From the NCBI GenBank assembly GCA_036971475.1, contig JBAIZL010000006.1:16843459-16907458 (forward strand): a stretch of 64,000 nucleotides of DNA. The letters run 5' to 3'. Positions within the stretch are counted from its first letter, which is position 1; the number at the start of each line of letters is the position of its first letter. The position numbers and the translations under genes were made by a program. Under the pieces are notes generated by a model, which had not been told where the DNA came from, did not search any database, and worked only from the letters and a program-made list of their open reading frames with translations. The stretch comes from Prosapia bicincta. Taxonomy: Eukaryota; Arthropoda; Insecta; Hemiptera; Cercopidae. Positions 32,801 through 45,500 of this stretch are shown here, in pieces.

Positions 32801-34724
32801 TTTTGCTGCTTTTTCTAACTCAATGGGTAGGGATTTCTGTTTTGTAAGCTGGTGGTTTCTTAGGTTGAACTTAGCTTCCGGAAGTTGGTTGAAAAACTCA
32901 CTGTGATTGAGGAATGGAAGTGGTTGAGAGGGGGGGATCTCGTACTTAGTTGCTAGCTCTTTAAACACTTCAATGGGAGTTTTCTGTGTTGTAAGCCTAG
33001 AGAAAGGTTGTTTATAGTTATCCCATTTGTCTTTGTAAACACACTTGTTTCTTTCCTAGAATTTAAGTGCAGTTTTTTATCTGTTGACCTGTAGTGGGTG
33101 GATATAAGTTTGTGCTTCCATTGACGCTATGGGGGTTGATTTTGAGACTCCAGTTATGGTTCTCAGGACAGTATTTTGTACGATTTCAAGCTTTCTTGCT
33201 GTTGCAGATCTAGCTGTGACCATAACTTCGCTGCCATAATTTTATACGGGCCTAATGTAGGTCTTATAGGTTGTTGTAAGCACATCTTGGGAAGCACCCC
33301 ACATTGTCGCAGTCAATCTTTTAAGGAGTCTTTTTCTTTTTGAAGCTCTTTGTGCGCAATTTTGTATGTGCGGTTTCCAGGTGAGACGCCGGTCCAAGGT
33401 TATTCCTACGGATGAGGATAACACTTTCTTCCAGGGTAGAGTTCTAATATTTCAATGATATTTGTGGTGGCTTAGGGGATAGTGTGAAGAGTTGGAAAAT
33501 GGTTTTTGTTAGATTTACTGTCATTGCGTTCACAGCCATCCATTGCTCGAGCTTCTTCAGTACCTTATTTAAACATTTTTCCAAAGCGGGGATAGAACCG
33601 CTGGTTGCCCATATTAGGATATCATTGGTATATAGGAGTGCTTCTGTTCCAGGTATTTTTTTTTAAAAGTTCCATTTTAATATAATAGGCTACAAAAAAC
33701 GTTCAATCTTTATTTATGAGTGAGAATTTCTGAAGGCATGACTAACATATCAGATAACGTAATGATTAAAGTGCTAACTTCAGTTCACTTTAATTACGAT
33801 AAAATTTCAGTAATAGCCAGTTCAGTTTATATAACTAGAAAATTTGGAACTTTTTTTTCCTTGTGATAAATAAGACATACATGATAATTAATTATTTTTC
33901 CAATAAATTACACTGCACAAGTATTTTAACACTTTAAAATAAAACAAGAATTAGAATCAACACTTTAACCAACAGAGAATCGAGTAATGGCGATTGCTCA
34001 GTGCCATTAGAATCAACAGCTCTGGGAATCGAGAATCGGAATCGGCCCCTCTCTATATAAGACCTTATCGTATATCAACAGAACTTTTTATGTTTGTTCT
34101 GCTCCTACTAACTCCTTTGTGAAAGAGCTTGAAGGTTTATGCTCAGTTCAGCATTCCCATTTTATAATTTTTATTTTGATACAACTAAACGAGATATCGT
34201 AGCATTTCATTTCCAAATATCCTTTGAAACATGGTCTTCATATTGCACAGTGAAAAGAACCTATCCTTAACATTCACTTAATAAACACATACATACAAAC
34301 AAATTTAGCTTTACAGATCATTCATATTTATTTAATGAAAATTAAATATTTAATACATTTGTTATTTATTTAATTTAAAATATATATTTTTTAAAATTTT
34401 TGTTTTCATTTTTTATTATTTTTATTTCTTTGCACATTGTATTTTAATTAAAAGGTTGATATGAATATTCTGTTATCGCAGCCTTACTGGATTTTTCAGA
34501 ACATTTTTAACTTATAAATATTAAGTAATAACTTTCAGCAACTGTGATGAAATTTTTAATTATAAATAAATAAAACCTCTTAAAACACAAAAATCCTTTT
34601 ATTTATGTCCTGATGTACGTTTCGATTACAAAGGCTTTTGATTCATTATAATACATATATATGACTTACTGTCAGTCTCCTAGTCCAAAAAAATCTAAAT
34701 AATCTTTACCAACCAAAACTAACC

Positions 34725-34772
<48 letters not shown>

Positions 34773-36072
34773 AAGTGTTCTTTTTATTATTTTTATATTA
34801 TTATGAATGAATGATTCTTTAAAATGTATTTTTTTAAAAATTTGTCTTTAATAAAATTTCTCAATTATTTAGTTCAAGGTAGGTTAGTAAATTTTCTAAT
34901 TTATTTTAAGATAAATAAATATTTTAGAGCTTTCTTTTTAATAACAAGTTTAATGTATCATTTAAAACAATTTCTTAGCAATTATAAGTTCTATTAATAA
35001 ATTACAATTTTTTCTTTTTTAAAGTTTTACAAATTTACTATAAGTGTCCTCTATTATAATGAGTCTTATTACTCTAAATTGTATCTCTCTTTTGGCAGCA
35101 ACAGTTTTTATTTAATTTAGCATAAATTGATTTTAATTTTAGTTTAGCACAAGCTCTCTTAATCTTGGGTTATCTGGTAGGTTTTAAATTTTGAATAATG
35201 AAATCTTATTTGGCACTCTAAAGTACAAGAACAACAAAATCTAAGCTATAAATGTTATAAACTATGTTACAAATTAATTTATTTCTAAGTAAAATTGTCC
35301 CTTAATATTCTTTCTAAATGTTTTCTTTTATAGTTTAATTTTATAATAAATTCACTGGTTTCATTTCTTTTATAAATGTCTGATTGCAAAATTTCAAAAT
35401 GTAGTAATGGATCTAGCCTAGATACTTAAGTGTTTTAGATTGCAGATTCCACTTTTCGACCTTTATCAAAATATTTAATAAGATCTTGCTAAATAAATAG
35501 TTTCAATTAATTTTCTTGAAAGTATTTTGTACTGTTAATTGAATTCGAGACTAACACTCCTGCATTAAGTTTAAATTCATAAAATTTTATTTGCCAATTC
35601 TGAAGTACATCTGTCTTACTTGAGTAGGTGTGTGCAACTGAAGCGACGCTAAGCCACATATTTAAAAATGGCTAAACCCACTATTTCCTTTTTTTAATTG
35701 TTGTTACCGGCTTTACGGATGCTGTATTCACTGCCTTTGGTACATTTCATGTTCTTAATAACTAGATTTTAATTTCTTTGCAGGTGACTGCATTTAAATA
35801 TTATTTCTTCCGACTAAGTTTAAATTATCAGCTGTTCTGTTCACAATGCGCGTGCACCTCACTTAATACGCCAGCCATCCCGTTTTGGTTAATTTGTGCA
35901 ATCTAAAATTGTTTCACTTTCTTAACACTTAAAGGCTTTTACTTTTATTTACATGGTTTTAGTGTTCTTTTCAAACTGTTACACATTAAATTGTTTCTAT
36001 TATATTGTTTTTTTATAGTGGTTATTGTTCTAAACTTGTGATTAAATGTTACGATTTTGCCAATTTAGGTTA

Positions 36073-36158
<86 letters not shown>

Positions 36159-39100
36159 AGACAATTTTTGTAGATGAATTTATTATAAAAATTCTAAAAG
36201 AATTAAAATCAGTATGCAAAAATAAAATCTCAGTAAAGAAAAATTATTATCTACAATTGTAAAGCTTTTCGTTCAAGAATTTGAATAGTACAGTGAATAA
36301 AAAATGAATCACTGATGGATGTTACCTCTAAATGAGTATTCACAATATTTTTTTTTTTCAGTTAAAAAAAACTCAAATGACACGTAACAAATTTCAACAA
36401 TATGATTCTTGTTGCAGAAATTTTTGTCTTTGATTCATTGATATATGAAAGTTTATGAGAGAATTATTTAGTCATTTGAATATGTTGACTAAAAAGTTCT
36501 GAAATAAACTATAAGAGAACATTTCTGTTATTTCTTTTGATATTTTTTAATGTTTGTAAAATATATTTTTAATTTTCTTTAGAAAATCCAAAACAAATGA
36601 TGGTGCAGAGCAAGGAGTCAATAAAATTTTCAAACTATTGTGTGCTCTTGAAAACAACATAATTCGACCAAGAACAATTAATATTTTAGGACGTAATGTT
36701 TTATTTAACAAGACATGTGGACAAGTACTGGACAGTACATTTAGTGAATTGTGTGATAGAGTAAGTTTAAATTTACAGTACTATTTTTTTTTTAAAGGAA
36801 CAATAAATATTTATGAAAAATTTTTATGAATCATTAGGGAAATATGTGTTTGAATAATAATTAAGTTATTTTTAAATATATTTTTTAGGTAATATCTATT
36901 TGTAAAGTATCTATAAACACAGACGTTGTTTATTTAGTGGATAAAACATTGTTTATTTAGTTGATAATAGGGCTGTAAACATATGTAGTACAACAAAGAT
37001 AAACAGTTGAATCTCTTAAGTTCGAAAACCTTTGAATAAAATTATTAAATAAATATTCTAAATTAATAAAAGTTTGCAAATTATCTAGTTTTTCTAAAGT
37101 AAAGTTAGAGTCAATCTAGCTTATGTAATAAAATTTTAACTCAGATACATGAATTGAGCAACACGTTAATTTTTTCAGTAATGTTTTAAATTTTTTTCTA
37201 TTAGCTCTCTCTCTCTCTCTGTATATAAATATATATATATATGTATACAGTCGGCGCCGCTTATTGTGATCACGTTTAATGTTATCATTCGGTTATTGTT
37301 ATCGTTTCATTGAAAAACAAACACGGACGTATATTAATACATTGTAATTAGGTCGGTTATTGTAATCATCTGTTCACTTATTATTATCATTTAATTTGCC
37401 ATGGAAAATCATATGCGTCAACGTATACTAGCATTGACCAAGTAAAAATGTCTACAAAGTAGTGTAAACAGCACGTGCAACACACAATGACGCCCAATTC
37501 ATAGAATGTTTATTTTTAGAATGACAGAAATACTTTATAACGGTTTTAGCACTTAGCACAGTTCTCAGAATGTATCCCTAACTCTTTGTTTACACAAACA
37601 CCCTATCCTCACTGAGTCGACTTTAGTTGTTTGTTAACATTAGTTGATGTTACTACTGAACCATTTACAGTACAGTCCTACTGTATTTTTTAACAGTGAA
37701 TTTTTATGAACGTTTATTACAGTATTTCAGTGTGATTTTACATAATTTAATTTTTAAAGATCTTTTTCGTTTGTTTTGTAGAGCTTAGTGTCACTTGAAG
37801 TTTCAAAGGACAGTATAGCAAGATGTCCGAATCTCAAAAGAAACGACGTGATTTAAGTCTTAAACAAAAACTTGATATTCTAGATAGGTACAGTAAATTA
37901 CCAAAAATGAGTCAAAGAAACGCTGCTTCTCAACTTAGCGTTTCTCAACCTCTCTTATGTAAAATATTGAACAACAAAGTAAAAATCTTGTCATTATCAA
38001 AGGGTAATGCAAATGTTGACAACAAAAGACATCGTTCTGGGAAGGATCCGCAAGTGGAATCAGCTTTGAAATTGTGGTTTAAAAATGTTCACGAAAAAGA
38101 TGCTCGAGTTGACGGCCCACTAATGCGTCTAAAAGCTGAGGATCTTGCCAAAAATTAGGAAAACATGATTTTAAAGCCACAGATGGATGGTTCAATCGAT
38201 GGAAGAAAAGGGAAAACATTGTTTACAAGAAAACGTGTGGTGAAAAAAGAAATGCTGATTTTGTTGGAGCTGAGGACGGGTTACAATACGAATGGCCAAA
38301 GATTTTGGCCGAGTATTCTAGCTGCATATACAATGCAGATGAAACAGGACTTTATTATCATGCTTTACCCGAACATACTTACTTATTTAAAAATGAAAGT
38401 GCTAACGGCTGTAAAATATGTAAACAAAGAATAACTGTTTTGTGTTGTGTTAACATGGTTGGTCATAAAGAAAAACTCTTAATTATCGGTAAATCTAAAA
38501 ATCCATGGTGTTTTCAAGGTATCAAAAAGCTACCGGTTGAATATCATTCAAACTCCAATGACATCAAAAATTTTTAATGAATGGCTGACTAAATGGGATA
38601 CCAGCCTCTAACGCAACATTGTCCTTCTACTAGACAACTGCACTGCACATAATGACATAAGCACTACGCTAAAACACATCAAAGTGATTTACCTTCCGGC
38701 CAATACTACATCAATTATTCAGCCATGTGACCAAGGCATAATTAAAAATCTCAAAAGTTTTTATCGACGAAAGATGCGTGCTAGAATTATAGAAAATATG
38801 GATGAATTTCAAACCCTTACCTCAAATGAATTGCGAAAAAAAACTTCTTTACTCGATGCTATTCATCTGATAGCAAAATCTTGGAATGAAGTTTCTGAAA
38901 AAACTGAAAAATTGCTTTAGAAAAGGTGGGTTTTTTGTTGAAGAAAATCAAGAGCAAGCTACATCTGAGGAAGACTCTGAAGAGAACTTGAAGCCTTTCG
39001 ATTTGTCCTTAAAAGAATGTACTGAGTGGATGGAAGTTGACGATAGTATTGTAACAGCAGCGGAAATGACTGAAGACGATATTTGTGAGGTAGTTGCTTC

Positions 39101-39789
39101 AACATCAAAAGTTACTGAAGAAAAAGAGGGCACCGATGATGACGAAAATGATAAATGTGTACCGCAAAGATCTAAGCAGGAAGTTCACCAAGGTCTTGAG
39201 ATTCTAAGGCAGTTTGTTCAACAAAAGACAGAAAATTTCAACAAACATTATGAATATGAACAATTTACAAACAATATTTTACGAGAAGACTACAGACAGT
39301 CACATATAGAGGAATTCTTCGAGAAAAAGTAAATGTAAATTTGAAGTGAAAATAAGATTGAAGTGTTTTATAATGAAGTTTTATGTGTTAACATGTTTTG
39401 ATCAAGTGTTTTACGTAGTTCTATATATATTTTTTTCCAATTATGCTAGATTCAGTGTTTTAAAAAAAATCTACAGTGGAATAAAATAAACTGACATGAA
39501 ATATGCCCACTAATTTTAACAAGTAGAAAACTAAGTTACAGAAATTCTACTACTGTACATAAAACTGTCCGGAATAGCATCAAAATTTGGTAAGTACAGT
39601 TTAATTATAGTGTTACAGAATTAGAATTACTTAGTGTAATGATAGGCTTACATATCGTTCAGAACAAACAGTTGTGGCCATAATACAGTGAGTTCAATGC
39701 AGTACGGCTGTAGACTACATCGTGATTAAGCGTTCGGTTATTGTTATCAATTATGCTTCTGACAAATATGATCACAATAAGCGGCGCCA

Positions 39790-39854
<65 letters not shown>

Positions 39855-42506
39855 TTTGATATTTTACATTGTCCATTATTTTTCCGTTGCACTGACTTTA
39901 TGAAGTTGATATATTACTATTGTAAATACTTTTATCCACCACTAAGTGCAATAATTTTACCTTGTTGTGATAAGCACCTTTCGGTCACTTGACCATTGTC
40001 GAATCACTGATATTTTTCTGTTGTAGATGTTCGGTCCGTGATGTTGGTATTTGTTGACATTACACACATTTTCTTTTGATCTGCGTGTATGATGTTTTTA
40101 TATAGTATGTCTTCTGAATATGTGGTCTGTAGGTTCATTAAATTGTTGTGTGAGTTTTTATAAATGTGGTATTTTTCTAGTGAGTTTAATTCTATTGGGT
40201 TATTATTTATTTCAAGTATGGTTAGGTTGTTTTCGTAGTTTGTTATTTCATGTTTATGTGATATTAGGTGTGTTGCAACATTTGATACTTTTGTATTTTT
40301 ATTTTTGAATGCTCTGTAATGTTCTTCAAATCTTATTTTAAATGATCTGGTCGTTTTCCCTATGTAAAATGCATTGCAGTTGTTACATGTAATTTTGTAA
40401 ACTCCTGATAGGTTATGTTTTTCTGTATTTGTTTTGTGGTTTGTGTTATTAAGATATTTTATTATTTTGTTTTTTGGTTTGTATTTTGGAGTGTAGTATT
40501 CTTTGTTGTATATATTTGTTAGTTTTTCTATTTTGTTATTGGTGTATTTATATTTTAGGTAGATTTTTTTATTTTTATTATTTTGTGTTCAGGTTGTAGT
40601 GTTGTGTTGAGGTTAGGTTTTTTGTAAATTTATTGTATATGTTTTTTATAAGGTGTTTGTTGTATCCATTTTCTATTGCTATTTTTGTAATGTTATCTAA
40701 GTCTGCATTTAATTTTTGTTTGTTATCTTGTGTGTATTTTATTGCTTTATTTATCATGTTACTGTAAGTGTTAATTTTATGTGTCCAGGGTTGGTTAGAT
40801 TTGTAGTGTATTGTGGTGTTGTTGGAAGTAAGTTTTCTGTGTACTGTAGTTTCTATTTTATTATTATTTATATTTAATGTGATGTCAAGATAGTTAATTG
40901 TTCTGTTTGTTTCTGTTTCGACAGTGAATTGTATGTTTTCTTTGTATATATTTAGTTTGTTTAGTATTATGATGTGTTCGTTGTGAATGGTGGGTTGGTA
41001 TATTACAAGTATATCGTCTACGTATCTTGTCCATAGTAAAATATTATGTGTGTTTAGTATAGGTTTAATTATTATTTTTTCAAAGTGTTACAGATATATT
41101 TCTGACATGACTGATGATATGGGTGATCCCATGGGGAGTCCAGTTGTTTGTTGATAGCATTTATTGTTTAATTGGAAGTAATTTTGGTTACATATGTGTT
41201 TTGTTAGTGTTATGATACTATTTATTGGGTTTTCATTTTCGTTATTGTGTATTAATTTGTTTTTCATTATTTCTATGGTTTTTCTATTGGGATACCAGGG
41301 TACATGTTAGTTATGTCATAACTTATTATTTTAGTGTTGTTTGTTTCTATGTTTTTTATTTTATTAATTAATTCGTATCCATTTTTTATATTGTATGTGT
41401 TGTTGATTTGTATTTTAGATCTTATTATTTTGTCTAGTATTTTTGCGATTATGTAGGATAGTGCTGTTTTGAAATTTATTAGTGGTCTAAATGGTGTGTC
41501 GGGTTTGTGGATTTTTGGTATGTCTGTTAATATTGGTGCATATGGTTTGAATGGGTAAAGTCTTGTGTGGTATTTTAATTTATTGTTATAGTTTAGGGTA
41601 TTTCTGTGTGTGACTATTAGGTTTTTTATTGTAATAAGGTATTTGTTAGTTGGGTTTGGGATTTGTTCGTATTTGATTTCTTTAATGTGGTTAGTCATTG
41701 AATAGATGTATTTGGTATTTTCTATTATTACTGGTGTGTTTGTTTTATCTGATTTTAATATTAAGTAGTCGTTGTATTCTAGTTTTTCTTTGAGTTTTAT
41801 AATTTCTTTTTTATTTATATATTGTTCCGTTTTTTTGTTTTTTTCTGTTTTTATTAGGTTAATTTTATTATTGACATTGTTTCTTATGAGTTCAGTATTT
41901 TGGTGGGTAATTTTATGGATGTTAGATTCTGTGTCAACTATTATGTTTTTTATTATTTGGTTTTTATTAAAATTGGGTAGGTTAAATTTGAAAGCATTTG
42001 TTATTATTATTTTTTCTTTTTCCGTGAATTGGGTTTCAGTTAAGTTTATGAATTTTTAATTATTAGAAGTGTGATTTGGTTGTTGGTTTGGTGTTAGGCT
42101 ATTTTTGAGGTTATGTTGTTTTGTTAAATTTTCAATTTTTTTGTTATGTCTATTTATTGTTTTTATTTTGTGTTTTATTATATGTTGTATTTTTTCGTGT
42201 ATAATGGGTGTGAGATTATCAAATGTTTTCATTATTTCTAAATTAGTTGTGTAAAGTTGTAAGTTGATTTGTTTTTTTTTTATGGTAGGCAGATTTAATG
42301 TTTTCTTTAATTATGTGTAGTTCGGCTATTTTTGTTGCTTTATTGATAATTGTATTTTGTTTATTTCTTAAGTGTAATTTAGCATATTTAGGTGTGATAT
42401 TAAGAGCTATGCATTCTTTATTAAAGTTTATTTTGTTGATGCAATTTTCGAGTTTGATTTTGAGGTTAAGGAATTTCCTGTAGAGGTTCTCTACGTAATA
42501 TATCAA

Positions 42507-42559
<53 letters not shown>

Positions 42560-45500
42560 CGGATTTCGGATTTACTGGGTATTTTGCATTTGACAGACAT
42601 GCACTTTTTATTAACGAAAAATATTAGAGCAATCATTACATATTTCTGTATAAAAAATTCAACAGTTTTGCAGAGCTACAAGTGAAAAGTCTTTGGAACA
42701 ACGCCTAAGACATCATCCGAAAGTTTCTGTGAATGAAAACATTGTCGAGGCTGTGTTTTTATGGTTTACACAAGAGAGGCAGAAAAGAGTTCCTATTAGT
42801 GGTTCATTAATGTAAAGGCATTACAGTTGATCGAAATAATGAACAATGATTTGGAATTTACAGCTAGCAATGGATGGTTGAATAGATGGAAGAGAAGGAG
42901 CGGAATTAGACAACTAATGGTAAACGGGGAGAAGTTATCAGCTGATTATCTTGCTGCAAAAGAATATTTAGACGAATTCACAGATTTGATTTCATCTGAA
43001 AATTACTCACCCCAGCAAGTGTATAATGCGGACGAGACTGGATTGAATTTTAGCCCTTCCCACTAAAAGTCTGGCTTCTATAGAGGAATCTTCTGCATCA
43101 GGCTTTACAACGAGCAAACAGTGACTCACAGTTTTAGCCTGCAGTAACTCCACGGGAACAAATAAGCTACCATTAATGGTGATTTGAAAAGCAAACAAGT
43201 CACGAGCCCTTAAAAATATAAACTTGAATGCTCTCCCTGTTCATTACGGAAATCAGTGTGATGGGTGGATGACTGGTAATATTTTCAAGGAGTGGTCAAA
43301 AATGAATTTGTTCCTTCAGTAACAAAATTAAATGAAAAAGGTTGCAGTTGGTATGTAAAGACATAAAAGCAATTTTTCTCCCACCTAATGTGACATCGTT
43401 GCTTCAGCATATGGATCAAGGTGTGCTGCAGAACATAAAACTGAGATACAGAAAAAAAAGCTTCTGCAAACACTAAATGAAGAATGTCGTTCTCTTTCTA
43501 TTGCAGAAAAACTTTTACAAAGACGATTACAATAAGGAATTAATTTACTAGGTAGCTGAATCCTGGAATAATATCAGTAACACTTTACTGCAGAAATCTT
43601 GGAAGAAGCTCTGGCCTAGCCTCGAATTTGTGGAAACACCACTTAGAACACGGGATGAAGAAACTGAGCTCCTTCAGCTCATTCAAAGAGTACCATGATG
43701 TGAAGGTGCTGAAGAAAGTTGCCTGAAAGAGTGGACAGTACTAGATAACAATGAAGAATATACCGAGCATGATGTAGTGTCTATGGTCCAGTTTTTTCAA
43801 ATATTAATTCATGAATTCAATTTAAAATTAATTTTAGTTTTATATAGGAAAAAAACTTTTCACAAAAGGGGCAAAGTATGCAATATAATTATTTTGTCCC
43901 ATTTGTCTTAAAACAATTGATAACATATGATTTTATAAAACAGCTGATTTTATATTGTAGGGTATGTGGTAGAACAACTTTTAACGCATAGGTTATGTTA
44001 CTTTATTTATATTAATTGTAGTTATTTAATAAGAAGTAACTAAAATAAAATTTATCTTTCTTGACCCAAGTAGGAATTGACTTTAAAAATATTTAGTTTA
44101 TATTTCTTATTTACATGAAAAGTGCTTTGAATATTTTAGTAGCAATGAATATTAATAAAAGCTAAAGTAAGATATACCTATAGATTCACCTGAAGCTGTT
44201 TTATTTTCAAGAGTGTTCATATCTTCTGAGATATGCTTTACACAGTTTGAAGAACAATTTGGTAGCCCTAATTATTTTTATCCTTTGTTTTTGTAAGTTG
44301 AGTGTACTTTGGAGAAGACAAGGAAAGTACTATATTTAAATCATATAGGAAATAAAGTATTAGAAGCTTTGTAAAACTATTTGCAGTTACTTATAACAAA
44401 AAAAATTTAGAGAATTTGTTAAATTTTTCAACAGTATGAGAGAATAATTCTAATGATAAAAAAATTCCTAGTGAAGTTGAAAGTACGTTTGTCTCTATAA
44501 AATTTTCTTAATAAAAGTAGCTCTATCAGTTATTTCAAGTCATTATATTTCAAATATTTCAGCTTTAAATATTTGCCAAACGACTTGGTAAAACATCTGT
44601 AGCTTAATGTTGAATATAAGGTTTATTTATACCTTAATTTTATCAACAAAGCTATTAGAAAAATCTTATTGTTGAAAATTTCTAATATTGGATCTGATAT
44701 TTAAACAAACTGGTAAATAAAATTAAATTAAAAATGTTTTGACGTTTTATCCAATGAATTGCAAACAAATTATGGAGTAATACAACTTAATTTTCTTGGA
44801 TAACCTTATAAATAAGACAACTTGTATAGCCTTATACAAATGTAAAGTCAGGGGGAGGTTGGTTGGTATCGACCACATTACATTTTTTCCATATAACGTT
44901 TAACTTATAAACTTAGAAAATTGACATATTTGCCAGTGTAACTTTTAGACAAGTAAAATTAAATAGTTTTGTTTTAAAATTTTAGAAAAATATTTTTAGC
45001 AAATTTGAAAACCTTTGCATTTTTTGGTATTTAGATTATGGAGAATGGTATTGTTCAGTCTTGCTGTCTTGCATAGACACAATTTTAATTTCTTGAATTT
45101 TGTAGTCCATTATGTTTGGTGAATCTTAATTAATCATTTTAACATCCGATTATAATGATTCTAGTTTATGATTATCCGAACTTTAAATTTTGTAAATTTG
45201 TAAAATTTTGTTTTAGTATATTTCTTAGTAAGTTTTTACAAAATTTAAAGTTCAGATAGTCATAAACTAATGTTAAAGTGATTAATTTAAAAAAATGTCA
45301 ACTCTTTATTTATCAATAAAATATCAAATTACACTTTTGCTATTACTTGCGACCAGACATTTGTTAACTAAAAGTTGTTAATTGTTAACTTGCACTTGGA
45401 GGAAACGTTTTCGTCTTACAACTTCTTCAGCCTCGTATTTTTGCCGCTAGAAATGCTGCTGTTGTGCTTCCTCGGTACCATTTTTTTGAAAGTTAGAAGT

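Larger units (their letters stand above)
31871..34068. mobile_element. hAT-like nonautonomous element interrupted by a non-LTR copy
   Basis: Outer parts (31871-32003 and 33671-34068) align with the element at 62324-63462: TAGAGATTGG... at the left and ...GGAATCGGCCCCTCTCTA at the right, with shared phrases such as GAATCGAGAATCGG and TTATTTTTCCAATAAATTA. The target duplication is not clear. The interior is split by a non-LTR insertion. Confidence 0.6.
29252..36582 (+). other. AFG1L intron 3
   Basis: 7.3 kb from GTGAGT to TTTTCTTTAG. It contains a degenerate repeat field, a 125-bp tandem array, an hAT-like element with a nested non-LTR copy, and a truncated reversed LTR between (TA)n tracts. 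Confidence 0.85.
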
